This document shows positions 29,551 through 39,300 of a stretch of DNA of 64,000 nucleotides, in pieces. The position numbers and the translations under genes were made by a program. The number at the start of each line of letters is the position of its first letter. Position 1 is the first letter of the stretch. The notes under the pieces are model-generated. The model searched no databases, was not told the DNA's origin, and saw only the letters and a list, made by a program, of their open reading frames with translations. The stretch lies in assembly GCF_038246755.1 (NCBI RefSeq), contig NZ_CP134706.1:1116001-1180000 (forward strand), given 5' to 3'. This DNA is from Micromonospora sp. FIMYZ51. Lineage in GTDB: Bacteria; Actinomycetota; Actinomycetes; Mycobacteriales; Micromonosporaceae.

Positions 29551-29988
29551 TCAGCTTGATCCGGCCTGGCCCGACGCTGCTGCCTTCGTTGTGACCCGGT
29601 CGTTGAACTTCGCCAGGTCAATGACGTGGCGCTCGTGATGGCCGCGACAGATCAGATCGGTGTCGTCGTGGCAGGTGACTCGGAAGCGTAGCCGCCTACC
29701 GGTGACCTCGATGAGCTCAACCTCGGCCGAGACGGTCATACCGACCGGCGTGGCGGCGACATGGCTCAGGTCGACGTGGGTGCCAACGCTGTGCTGGCCG
29801 GCCGAAAGGGCGGGTGCGATCGTCTCGATGCAGGTCGCCTCGACAAACGCGACCAGATATGCCGTCGCGAACACCCGGGGCATGTCGGCGAACGCGTCGA
29901 GCGCACGGTGCACGGAGGGCACGGTGAGGCCGTCGACGATCTTCAGCTGTCCAGTCCCGGCGAGGCCGGGGCGAAGTGCCGTTCCCAT
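29551..29988 (-). CDS. flK: Fluoroacetyl-CoA thioesterase, FlK-like
   Basis: 145 aa hotdog-fold thioesterase. It lines up with S. cattleya FlK without gaps over the active site and even shares numbering: Thr42 (VFAT), Glu50 (AFVE) and His76 (LSHVAAT) form the catalytic triad, with Gly69 (SVGT) and Arg120 (HHER) also kept. FlK selectively hydrolyses fluoroacetyl-CoA and so protects the TCA cycle from fluoroacetate. Of the two lid phenylalanines, Phe33 is kept but the Phe36 position is Met here. It is transcribed away from the TetR gene at 30088, a usual resistance-regulator arrangement. Its presence implies that the host makes or meets fluoroacetate. Confidence 0.92.
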   Translation of the reverse strand: MGTALRPGLAGTGQLKIVDGLTVPSVHRALDAFADMPRVFATAYLVAFVEATCIETIAPALSAGQHSVGTHVDLSHVAATPVGMTVSAEVELIEVTGRRLRFRVTCHDDTDLICRGHHERHVIDLAKFNDRVTTKAAASGQAGSS

Positions 29989-30087
29989 GAACTTCCTCTC
30001 GCGCCGGGCGGGTCACTGCCGGCGACCACGGGCGGTGCGTCCTGCGCCGTGGACTATCTTAGCGGCGGCGGGTGGCAAACTGACATT

Positions 30088-30693
30088 GTGGATTCGGGTA
30101 TCGAAGGCAGCGACTGGGGCGTGACTCCGGGCGCCGACAACGAGCGGCGCGAAGAACTCATCATCCGGGTCCTGGAATACTCGGCGACCCACGGGTTGTC
30201 CGACATGTCGCTACGGCCGCTGGCCACGGCCGTGGGTTCGAGCCCACGAGTCCTTCTTTACTATTTCGGATCCAAGGAGGGCCTGATTCGTGAGGTTCTG
30301 GCCCGATCCCGGGCCCGGCAGCTCGAGATTGTCGAGCAGGCCGCCAACTCCGGCGGCAATCCGATCGAGACGCTGTGGCGCTGGCTGACGGATCCTGGGC
30401 AAATAGAGATCGAGAAGCTGTTTTTTGAAGGGTGTGTCCGCTCGCTGCACGACCAGGACGGCGCCTGGCGTGACTTCGGCTCGGCGAGCGTCCAGGAGTG
30501 GCTGGCGCCGATGCGCCAGCTGGTGACTCGCACCGGAGCTGCCGGCAACACTCCCTACGCGCCGACGCTGGTGCTGGCCGCGATCCGGGGCCTCCTGCTC
30601 GATCTGTTGGCCACCCGCGACCAGGAACGGATCGAGGGAGCTTTTGAGAGCCTGATCCGACTGCTCCGGACCGAGCCGGAGGAGCCGGCCTGA
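30088..30693 (+). CDS. TetR-family regulator, divergent to flK
   Basis: 201 aa from the GTG at 30088. N-terminal HTH: MSLRPLATAVGSSPRVLLYYFGSKEGLI at positions 38-65, ending in the typical YYFGSKEGL recognition helix, then an all-helical ligand domain. It shares a 99-nt divergent promoter with flK and probably represses it until a fluorinated metabolite is sensed. Longer in-frame starts back to 29761 run into flK antisense and are rejected. Confidence 0.88.
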   Translation: MDSGIEGSDWGVTPGADNERREELIIRVLEYSATHGLSDMSLRPLATAVGSSPRVLLYYFGSKEGLIREVLARSRARQLEIVEQAANSGGNPIETLWRWLTDPGQIEIEKLFFEGCVRSLHDQDGAWRDFGSASVQEWLAPMRQLVTRTGAAGNTPYAPTLVLAAIRGLLLDLLATRDQERIEGAFESLIRLLRTEPEEPA

Positions 30694-30734
30694 TCCTCTT
30701 CCTGTCTCCGGTCAGGCCAACCGCGGAGATCAGG

Positions 30735-32087
30735 TCAGTAGGCGTCGAGAAAGGCTCTCAGCACACGTGCGCCGAACCGCAGCGCATCGACCGGCACCCG
30801 TTCGTCGTCGGCGTGGAACTGTGCGCTGAAGTCGAAGTCCGGGGGCAGCCGCAGGGGTGTGAAGCCGTAGCAGGCCATGCCCAGCTTGGCGAAGGACTTG
30901 GCATCGCTGCCCGCAGAGAGGGTGTACGGCGCGGCCACAGCCGTGGAATCCTCGGTGCGCAACGCCCGCTCGATCGCGGTGAACACGGGATCGGTGTGCG
31001 GTAGATCGGCATTCGTCGTGGCCACTGCCGGCAGCCATCGCTCAAATTCCCACTGGACGCCACTGCCGTCGAGTAGCCGTTCCACCTCCTGCCGGAAGTC
31101 CTGCTCCAAGCCGGGTAGGAAGCGTGCGTCGATCAGTGCATCGGCGGTGGAGGGTACGACGTTCTCCTTGTAGCCGGCGTTGACGATTGTGGCGTTGTAG
31201 GTGTGCCGCAGCGAGGCGTGCAGCATTCGGGACACCGGCCCGAGAGAATCCAGCAGCTGGCGCACGGCCTCGGCGTCGCGGATGTCGGTGGGAGTTTCCC
31301 GGGCCTCGGCGATCATGTGCAGGAAGCGTTCCGTGCCGGTGGTCAGCTGGAACCGGCCGCCATCCTCGAGCCTGCGGATCGCGTGGGCGATCCGCGTGAT
31401 CGGATTGTCCCCATGGATCATGCTGGCGTGCCCGCCCGCGCCGGCTGCGGTCAGCCGAATCCATGCCACCCCCTTTTCCGCCGTCTCCACCAGGTAGATC
31501 CGGCGATCGTCGCCGACCCGGACGCTGAAACCGCCCACCTCACCGATGGCGACCCGGCAGCCGCCGATGATCGACGGGTGTGACCGCACCAGGTGGCCGG
31601 CGCCGAGATTGCCGCCCGTCTCCTCGTCGGCCAGGAACGCCATGACCACGTCCCGGGCCGGGGAGTCCCCGGTGCGGCCGTAATACCGGGCGGAGGCCAC
31701 CATCATCGCGGCCATGTCCTTCATGTCGACCGCACCGCGACCCCAGAGGCAGCCGTCGCGCTCCTCGCCGCCGAACGGGTCAACTGTCCATCGCCGCTCG
31801 TCCACCGGAACCACGTCGAGGTGGCAGTGCACCAGCAGCGGGTCGAGCTCGGGCCGCCGACCTGGGATGCGTACCACCACGTTTGTGCGTCCCGTCTCCG
31901 CCGCGATCACGGTCACCGGCCAACCGACCTCGGTAAGCAGGTCGGCCACGTACTCGGCGGCTGGACGCTCCACCCGGCCCGGATTGGAGGTGTCCATTCG
32001 TAGTAGGTTTCGACAGATCCCGATGACCTCGTCGAGACCGGTTGCGTCGAGCACCGGGCGACCCTCCGGCATGGCCTGTCCTGACAT
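30735..32087 (-). CDS. M20-family metallohydrolase
   Basis: 450 aa; the ATG at 32087 has GGAGGA at good spacing (a GTG at 32090 does not). Zinc aminoacylase/deacylase of the ArgE/DapE/carboxypeptidase G type: VHCHLDVVPVD (metal His/Asp), GRGAVDMKDM (bridging Asp) and ADEETGG (catalytic Glu and metal Glu), followed by the dimerisation domain and a late GSDAKSFAKLG. It cleaves N-acyl amino acids or short peptides. Just upstream is an ABC importer, so uptake and hydrolysis of a peptide-like molecule, perhaps the cluster product, is plausible. Confidence 0.87.
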   Translation of the reverse strand: MSGQAMPEGRPVLDATGLDEVIGICRNLLRMDTSNPGRVERPAAEYVADLLTEVGWPVTVIAAETGRTNVVVRIPGRRPELDPLLVHCHLDVVPVDERRWTVDPFGGEERDGCLWGRGAVDMKDMAAMMVASARYYGRTGDSPARDVVMAFLADEETGGNLGAGHLVRSHPSIIGGCRVAIGEVGGFSVRVGDDRRIYLVETAEKGVAWIRLTAAGAGGHASMIHGDNPITRIAHAIRRLEDGGRFQLTTGTERFLHMIAEARETPTDIRDAEAVRQLLDSLGPVSRMLHASLRHTYNATIVNAGYKENVVPSTADALIDARFLPGLEQDFRQEVERLLDGSGVQWEFERWLPAVATTNADLPHTDPVFTAIERALRTEDSTAVAAPYTLSAGSDAKSFAKLGMACYGFTPLRLPPDFDFSAQFHADDERVPVDALRFGARVLRAFLDAY

Positions 32088-32145
32088 CACTTCCTCCGCA
32101 CATTGCTGATGGCACCCACGATGACGTTGGCCGGGCCGGGACCGG

Positions 32146-33183
32146 CTACCGAGAGGAACTCGGGGTCGGCTCGGCGGATCCGGCCGGTGTGCCGCTCTGC
32201 TGCTCGAAGGCGACGGACGGCAGGGTGATGGAGAGCGCCGACAGGGTGGTCTGGTTCACCTCCCACGTTGCGCCGGTGGGGCGGACGAAGGGGATCGTTG
32301 CCGGGTCCTCACCCCGTACGGCGCGGGCCGCGGTTCCGGCGGCGAGGCGACCGAGTTGCGCGTAGTCGGGTCCGACAGAGGCCAGCACACCGGCCGTGGA
32401 CGCATCACCGGCGGTAATGATCAGCGGCACCTTCGCGGGCATCGCGGTGCCACCGACTGCGGGCATACCGGCGATCACCGTGGTGTCGGGCGGGATGATC
32501 CACAGGTCGCTTCGCCCCACCAACGAACGAGCCGCCGCTGTGATGTCGCCGGATGAGGCGATCGTGGCCTCTACCAGGGTGATGTCGGGCCTGCTGCTAA
32601 GCGCTTGCCGGAAGCTCTCCGTCCAGATTCGAGAAGCCTCGTTGCTGGGATCGTAGATCGTCCCGATCCGGCGTGGCATCGGAGTGATCTGAACCAGTTG
32701 CGCGAGGATCTCGGGTGGTTCGATGAAGCCCAGGCTGCCGGTGACATTGCTCTGCGAGGCATCGAGACTCTTGGCGACCTTGGCCTTGACCGGATCGGTC
32801 ATGGCCAGGCCAATGATCGGTTTTCTCGTCTCCATCTGGGCCAGTGCGATGATGCCCGGGGTGCCGGCAACCGCGAACAGGTCGTTGTCGGAGGATGCGA
32901 ACTGCTGGGCGATGCTCTGGACGAGGCCGTGGTCGCCCTGCGCGTTCTTGAGATCGAAAACGATCTCCCGGGGGGCGAGTTCGTCCGTCAACTGGGTCTT
33001 GAACCCATCAATGATCTCATCGAGCAGTTCGGCCTGACTGAGCTGGAACAGGCCGACCTTGAGGGGCGGCTGGCCCTGGCCGTCTGTCGAATCGGCGTCG
33101 GAGGCACAGCCGGCCACCGTCAGCAGTACGACGACGGCAACGACGGTTGATATGCGGAGGCGGGGGCTACGGCGTCTGTGCAT
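32146..33183 (-). CDS. ABC importer substrate-binding lipoprotein (TrpX/DUF534-like)
   Basis: 345 aa. Lipoprotein signal with basic N-region, hydrophobic core and lipobox VAGC (Cys26). The mature part is a periplasmic-binding-protein-like fold of the TrpX type (PF04392), with the typical PLKVGLFQLS start and IGLAMTDPVKA and RIGTIYDPSN segments. The family binds small hydrophobic or aromatic ligands. It forms an importer with the ATPase at 33323 and the permease at 34110. The next gene downstream in the same direction is the M20 hydrolase. Confidence 0.85.
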   Translation of the reverse strand: MHRRRSPRLRISTVVAVVVLLTVAGCASDADSTDGQGQPPLKVGLFQLSQAELLDEIIDGFKTQLTDELAPREIVFDLKNAQGDHGLVQSIAQQFASSDNDLFAVAGTPGIIALAQMETRKPIIGLAMTDPVKAKVAKSLDASQSNVTGSLGFIEPPEILAQLVQITPMPRRIGTIYDPSNEASRIWTESFRQALSSRPDITLVEATIASSGDITAAARSLVGRSDLWIIPPDTTVIAGMPAVGGTAMPAKVPLIITAGDASTAGVLASVGPDYAQLGRLAAGTAARAVRGEDPATIPFVRPTGATWEVNQTTLSALSITLPSVAFEQQSGTPAGSAEPTPSSSR

Positions 33184-33322
33184 GACGAGACTCCTTCAGC
33201 GGGTGGTTCAGCGACGTTCATGGTCGAGTGGCTTCGGGTTGGCGGGCCGGTCCCAGCGGTCTGCCGGCGTGGCTCGCGGTACGGACGCAACAGGCCGGTC
33301 CGGCCGCCGGACGGTCGGCGGC

Positions 33323-34126
33323 TCAGCCCTGCTCCCGGACGGCGAGCGTCGATCGATCGGAGAGCACCGCCCCCTTGGCGGCGATGTCCGCGATCAGGGA
33401 CTGCACGGTGAGGTCGGCCTTGGCGGAGCCCGCGTAATCGCAGACGATGCGCCCACCCGACATGACGATCAGCCGGTCACCGAGGGAGATGGCGTGCGCC
33501 ATGTTGTGCGTCACCATGATGGATGTGCATCCCATCGTCGCGATGAGTTGCACCGTCAGTTGGAGCACTCGTTCCTGGGTCACCGGGTCGAGGGCCGAGA
33601 GGTGCTCGTCCAGCAGGAGGATCTGTGGATCGCAGAGGCTGGCCATCACCAGGGTCAGGCTCTGTCGCTGGCCGGCGGAGAGCAGCCCCACCGGGTCACG
33701 CAACCGGTTCTCAAGCCCGAGTTGTACCTGTGCCAACCGATCACGCATCGTGACCCGACGCCGGTTCGTCACGGCCCACTGGAGGCTTCGGCGCCGGCCC
33801 CGGTCCATAGCCAACGCCATGTTGTCCTCGATGCTCAGTTCCGCCATGGTGCCGGCGTGCGGGTTGTCGAAGACCCGTGCTATCCGACCGCTACGCCGGT
33901 AGTCCGGCAACCCGGTGACGTCCACACCATCGATGAGGACGCGACCTCCGGTCGGGCGGATCTCCCCGGATACCACACCGACCAGCGAGCTCTTACCCGC
34001 ACCGTTCGAGCCGACCACGGTGATGAACTGCCCGTCCGGCATGCGCAGCGACAGATCGTCGAGGGCGGTCGTCTCGCTCGCCGTGCCCCGGTTGTACGAC
34101 AGTGAGACGTCAATGAGTTCCAGCAC
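33323..34126 (-). CDS. ABC transporter ATP-binding protein
   Basis: 267 aa from the GTG at 34126 with AAGGAG upstream, overlapping the permease 3' end by 17 nt; a longer in-frame start would only add sequence antisense-like to the permease gene. Walker A VVGSNGAGKSSL, Q-loop/D-loop features, signature LLSAGQRQSLTLVMA (LSAGQ) and Walker B ILLLDEHLSALDP; switch His in VTHNMAHA. Powers the importer with the neighbouring permease and binding protein. Confidence 0.9.
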   Translation of the reverse strand: MLELIDVSLSYNRGTASETTALDDLSLRMPDGQFITVVGSNGAGKSSLVGVVSGEIRPTGGRVLIDGVDVTGLPDYRRSGRIARVFDNPHAGTMAELSIEDNMALAMDRGRRRSLQWAVTNRRRVTMRDRLAQVQLGLENRLRDPVGLLSAGQRQSLTLVMASLCDPQILLLDEHLSALDPVTQERVLQLTVQLIATMGCTSIMVTHNMAHAISLGDRLIVMSGGRIVCDYAGSAKADLTVQSLIADIAAKGAVLSDRSTLAVREQG

Positions 34127-35069
34127 GGGCTGTCTCCTTGGTCCGACTGCGTCGGGTGAGTCCGCTCCAGTGGCGGATGGACGAGGTCGATCCCGGGGGC
34201 AGCACCGTGCGCAGGCCACGCTCGGCCGCGAGAGCGGCAACCAGGATGATCGCTGTGACGCCCTTCAGATCGGTGGCTGGCACACCGAGCTGGAGCGCCA
34301 GAATCAGGATGAAACGGTAGGTCAGCGCGCCGACCAGCACGGCGATCACGACGCGCAGGACCTTGGATCCGGCCGGTCGCACGATTAGATCGCCAAGCAG
34401 CACCGCGCCGATCCCCGCGATCAGGGTGCCAGCACCCATGTTGACGTCTGCGAAGTTCTGACCTTGGACCACCAGGGCGCCGCTGAGGCCGGCAAGCGCA
34501 TTGGCGAGGAACAATGACAGGGCGAGCATCGCGCGGTCGTTGACTCCGCAACTGCGGGCCATTCGGGCATTAACCCCGGTGGCTCGTAGTGCGAGCCCGA
34601 TCCGGGTGCGGAGCAGGAGGCCGACGGCGGCCAGCACGAACAGGACGACAGTGCCTAAGATGGCGACCTTGATGAGATCGCTTGTCACCGGATCCGCGAC
34701 GTCGGACGCAGCGAGGATGTTCGGCGCACCGACCAGGCTGACCGATGGTCGTTCCAGGCCGCGTAGTGCCACGCTGTAAAAGCCGATCGACATGATCAGG
34801 CCGGCCAGAATGACCGGTATTCGTAGTGCCAGGTGTAGCGCGGTGGTGATCAGGCCGAGGCAGCCTGCCGTCATCGTGGCGACCAGCAGGCCCACCGGAG
34901 CCGAGAGATCTCGCAGCACGAGACCGGTAAGCACGGTGGCGCCAATGGTGAAACTCACGTCGATCGTCAAATCGAAATCTGCCCGCAGCCGGAACACAAG
35001 GTAAATGCCCAGCACTGCGGGGACGAGGGGAAGTCCAGTGACCAAGGTGCCGAACATGAGATCGGACAT
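34110..35069 (-). CDS. ABC transporter permease (TrpY-like)
   Basis: 319 aa, about eight transmembrane segments, BPD_transp_2-type permease (TIGATVLTGLVL, GLALRATGVNARMARSCGV near the cytoplasmic coupling loop). First gene of the minus-strand importer operon, with a strong inverted repeat 53-72 nt upstream (35122-35141). Paired with the TrpX-like binding protein, it probably imports an aromatic or hydrophobic amino-acid-like molecule. Confidence 0.88.
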   Translation of the reverse strand: MSDLMFGTLVTGLPLVPAVLGIYLVFRLRADFDLTIDVSFTIGATVLTGLVLRDLSAPVGLLVATMTAGCLGLITTALHLALRIPVILAGLIMSIGFYSVALRGLERPSVSLVGAPNILAASDVADPVTSDLIKVAILGTVVLFVLAAVGLLLRTRIGLALRATGVNARMARSCGVNDRAMLALSLFLANALAGLSGALVVQGQNFADVNMGAGTLIAGIGAVLLGDLIVRPAGSKVLRVVIAVLVGALTYRFILILALQLGVPATDLKGVTAIILVAALAAERGLRTVLPPGSTSSIRHWSGLTRRSRTKETARAGTH

Positions 35070-35121
35070 CTAGCTCCTCGGGTTGGCGGCGAACGCCGAG
35101 GTCTGGTCGATTAATGATCTC

Positions 35122-35141
35122 GTTGAAACGACTGTTTCAAC
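35122..35141. promoter_or_regulatory. Perfect inverted repeat upstream of the importer operon
   Basis: GTTGAAAC (35122-35129), spacer GACT, GTTTCAAC (35134-35141). The 20-nt dyad lies between the LysR 3' end and the permease start, about where an operator or promoter-overlapping site would sit. A TetR- or GntR-type factor is a reasonable binder; the TetR at 30088 is one candidate. Confidence 0.6.
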
Positions 35142-35206
35142 AGGAACATAGCGGCGGTGGGAGATCAATGTCAAGAATGTTCGTGCGGAGTCCGGCGGTC
35201 AGTCAA

Positions 35207-36154
35207 TCAGATGACTGCCGGCAGGTCATGCTGAAGTCTCTGGTCGGCAACCTTGATCAGATCTGCGCAGACGATCCGGAGAATCTCGATCATTGCCAGC
35301 GCTGCCGGCGAGCGGTACCCGGCCGCCGGTATCGCCGCTCGTACCCGACGGAACAACCCGGAGGCATCCAGTGGTCGTACGGCGATGCCACGTCGTACCG
35401 CCGGTAGCGTGAGTCGTGGTACGAGGGCCACCCCCACGCCGGCGGCGACCAGGCCCTCGAGCGTCATCCGATCGTCGGTGCGCAGCACGACGGCGGGTTC
35501 GAAGCCGGCCAGCCGGCACGCCCGGGGTAGGACGTCAAGTGTCGCGCCATGCCACACGCCCTGGATCCACCGTGCCTCAGCGAGGTCGGCCAGGCGCACC
35601 CGGGGGTGCTTGGCCAGCGGGTGGCTCTCTGGTAGGCCGATGTGGAGCGGATCGTCGATGAGGTCGACCTGGTGCAGGTCATGGCGTTCGGGCTGGTTTG
35701 GCTCGAACTCGTAGACCAGGGCCAGCTCGATCTCCCGGGTGAGCAGCTTGGGGATGCACTCGTCCGGGTCGCCCTGGAAAAGCTCCAGTCGAACCCCCGG
35801 ATGGCGTCGCCGGAACTCGGCGATCGCCTGCGGCACGAGATACGCCCCGGCGGTGGCGAACCAGCCGATCCGCAGCAGGCCGGAGTCGAGCGCGGCCAAT
35901 GACTCCAGTGCCGCCTCGGCGATCGCCATCCGGGTCAGGATCTCCTCCGACTCCCGAACCAGCAGTCGGCCCGGCTCGGTCAGGGTGGCGCCCCGCGCTC
36001 CTCGCTCCACCAGCGTCGTATTCACCTCGCGTTCGAGTATGGCGACCTGCTGGGAGACCGCCGAAGGGGTGTAGGCCAGCGCACGTGCGGCGCCGGTAAA
36101 AGATCCGTGGCGGGCGACTTCGCAAAGAATCCTCAAACGACGGACGTCGAGCAT
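35207..36154 (-). CDS. LysR-family transcriptional regulator
   Basis: 315 aa from the ATG at 36154; the in-frame extension to 36310 lacks family similarity. HTH at residues 1-60 (LRILCEVARHGSFTGAARAL, then TPSAVSQQVAILERE), with a LysR substrate-binding domain after residue 90. It diverges from the NRPS gene across 176 nt that holds a 22-nt dyad (36199-36220), so it is the probable direct regulator of the NRPS operon. Confidence 0.9.
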   Translation of the reverse strand: MLDVRRLRILCEVARHGSFTGAARALAYTPSAVSQQVAILEREVNTTLVERGARGATLTEPGRLLVRESEEILTRMAIAEAALESLAALDSGLLRIGWFATAGAYLVPQAIAEFRRRHPGVRLELFQGDPDECIPKLLTREIELALVYEFEPNQPERHDLHQVDLIDDPLHIGLPESHPLAKHPRVRLADLAEARWIQGVWHGATLDVLPRACRLAGFEPAVVLRTDDRMTLEGLVAAGVGVALVPRLTLPAVRRGIAVRPLDASGLFRRVRAAIPAAGYRSPAALAMIEILRIVCADLIKVADQRLQHDLPAVI

Positions 36155-36198
36155 GAAGCGATCCTTAAAGCTGCTTTTAGCGAGTGGAGCTTGTCTAA

Positions 36199-36220
36199 AT
36201 GCTAGCGAGGTGGCTAGCAT
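36199..36220. promoter_or_regulatory. 22-nt dyad, probable LysR operator
   Basis: ATGCTAGC (36199-36206), GAGGTG, GCTAGCAT (36213-36220): a perfect 8-nt inverted repeat with a 6-nt spacer, 45 nt from the LysR start and 111 nt from the NRPS start. It contains the T-N11-A pattern typical of LysR boxes. Confidence 0.65.
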
Positions 36221-36330
36221 CGGGCGAGCCGCCCTGGTAACGGACTTTTTGTCCCTGGCGCGTATCCATAAGGGCTGCGGATGGCCGGGGCGTTGACGTC
36301 GGTGCTCCACGCCCGCCCATGGGGGATTTG

Positions 36331-39300
36331 ATGATCAGCAACTCCGTGTCGTCATCACGACAGCCTCCGATCCCGCCGCATGTTGCGGACGTACCCGTGC
36401 CCGCCACGTCCGCGCAGGAGCAGCTCTGGCTGTTGCAGCAACTGGCACCAGATGCCACGGTGAACCATCTCTCCCTGGCGGTGGACATTGCCGGCCCACT
36501 CGAGATCGACGCGTTGCGCCGAGCATTGCAGGCGGTGGTCACGCGGCATGATGCGCTCCGGGCCGTTTTCCGACGGTCCGAGGGAACTCTCGTTCAGGAG
36601 ATCCTGGCTGACAATCCGCACTTCACGATCTGTGACCTGGAGTCGGTCAGCCCCGACGAGCAGGATCGGCGGCTGGCGAATGTCCGAGCCGATCACCTGC
36701 GTAGGCCATTCGACCTGGCGGATGGGCCGCTGATTCGATTCGTCCTGGTTATCTTGGATCTGGACAGGTACCAGCTGTTCCTGGTGGTGCACCGGATCGT
36801 CATGGACGAGGCATCGCTCGGCATCTTCACCCGCGATCTGTTCGATTGTTACCGGAGCTTCGCGAAGCGCCGCCGGCCCGAACTTCCCGCGTTACCGTTC
36901 CGTTTCATCGATCTCGCTCACCAGGTGGCCGGGCGTGGCCCGGGCGCGGATCTCGCTTACTGGCGTCAGGTGCTGGCCGACCTGCCTGATCCGCTGGAGT
37001 TGCCGTTCACCCAGGCCCGCGGCACCGAGCTCCGTTTCGACGCGGAGGCGCTGCCGTTCCGGACGAGCGATCGGGTCATGGGCGGCGTGCGGCAACTCGC
37101 CGACCAGGAGAACACCACTCCGTACGTGGTCATGCTTACCGCGTTCGTGGTGCTCCTGCACCGGTACACCCAGAGCCGGGACATCGTCCTGGGCACGGTG
37201 CGGCTGGGTCGTTCGGTTCCGGGTGCGACGGAAGTGATCGGTGCGTTCGCCGATCTCGCAGTTCTGCGGATCGGCCTGCCGCCGGACCCGACCTGGCGCG
37301 AAGCGGTGCGGCGGGTCCGCGACGAACTGGCGGCGGTGGAGGCGCATCCGGACGTGACCTTCCAGCAGTTGGTGCAGGCGGTCCGTCCGGAGCGTCACCT
37401 CAACCTGCACCCGGTGTTCCAGATCATGGTCGCCCCGGCCCCCGCTGCCGGCCGGCATTGCGTCGATGAGGTGATCTTCGACATCGATGCCGACCACGGC
37501 GAGCAGATGCCCTACGACATCGAACTACGTATCGACACCGAGGGCGGTTTGCTCAAGGTGTCGCGCGAACTGTTCCGCCGTGCGGATGCTGAGCAGATTC
37601 TGCACCATTACACGGGGCAGTTGAAACAGTTGACCGAGGAGCCGGACACCCACCTGTCGAACCTGTCTCTGCTGACCAGCGAGGAACGGGCGGTGATCGT
37701 CCAGGACTGGAACCAGACTCGGACCGAATTCCCTTCCGACAGCACTATCCAGTCACTTTTCGATGCCTGGGCGGAGCGGACGCCGGACGCGCCCGCCCTG
37801 CACTGGCCGAACGTCGACCTGACCTACGCCGAACTGGAGATCCGCGCGAACCAACTGGCGCACCACCTGCGCGGCCTGGGGGTTGGGGTGGAAACCCGGG
37901 TGGGTCTCTACTTCGGGCACACCGCGTCCTGGGTGATCGGCGCGCTGGCCACGCTGAAGGCCGGCGGCCTCTACGTACCCCTCGATCCGACATACCCGAG
38001 CGACCGGCTCACCGCGATGTGCGAGGACGCGGACGTCAAGGTGCTTCTGCTGCACAGTGACGAGCAGGACGGGCTGGACTTCCCGGCGGCGAAGCGGGTC
38101 TTCCTGGACACTGCCGAGGCCGTGGTGGCAGGCGAACCCAGCCGTCCACCGAAGGTCGAGGTGAGCCCGGACAATCTCGCCTACATCATGTTCACGTCCG
38201 GATCGACCGGTCGCGCCAAGGCGATCGGGGTCACCCACCGCAATGTCGTTCGAACCGTATGTGAAACACCGTACGTGGATTTCCGGCCGACCGACACGGT
38301 GGGGCAGGCCTCCAACATCTCCTTCGACGCGGCCACCTTCGAGGTGTGGGGCGCGCTGCTCAACGGCGCGCGTCTGGTCGGCCTGCGCAAGGAGGACGTG
38401 CTGGATCCGGACCGCCTCAAGGCGCAGTTGCTGGCGCACCAGATCACGATCTTCTTCCTGCCCGCCGCGCTGATGAAGCACATCGTCAGCGAGAAGCCGG
38501 ACACCTTCGGTTCGCTGCGATACTTCTTCTCCGGTGGCGAGCAGGCGGATCTGCACACGATTCGCCGGATGCTGCGGCACGGTCCGCCGGAGAACTTGAT
38601 CAACCCGTACGGACCAACCGAGACCACCGTCTTCGCCATCGTCTACCGGTGCAACGACATGCCCGACACCGAGACGTACGTGCCCATCGGCTACCCGATT
38701 GGTAACACCACAAGTTACGTGCTCGACGAGTACCTCCAGCCGGTGCCCGTCGGCGTCGTGGGAGAACTGTTCGTCGGTGGTGACGGCGTAGCTCGCGGGT
38801 ATATCGGCCAGAGCGATCTCACCGCCGACAAGTTCATCGCCGACCCGTTCAGCGATCAACCAGGTGCCCGCCTCTACCGCACCGGCGACCTGGCGCGTTA
38901 CCGCGACAACGGGATGATCGACTTTCTCGGTCGGATGGACCGCCAAGTCAAGATCCGCGGTTTCCGGGTCGAGCCTGCCGAGATCGAAAACTGTCTGCTC
39001 GGCACCGGCCTGGTGCGCGAGACGTCGGTCCAGGTCGGCGTCGACCGCAGTGGTGACGAGGTGCTCGTGGCGTACGTGACGCCCATGGGCACCGAGGTCG
39101 ACACCGAGCAACTACGGGAACAGGTCCGCGCCCGGCTTCCGATCTACATGGTTCCGGGTGCGTTCGTCACGCTCCCTGCGTTTCCGCTCAACGCGAACGG
39201 CAAGTTGGACATCGCGGCGCTGAAGCGTATCCAGCTCAACGAGGCGACGGGTGGCACGGCCGAGACACCGACGCCCACCGAAGCGCGCTTGCTGAAGCTG

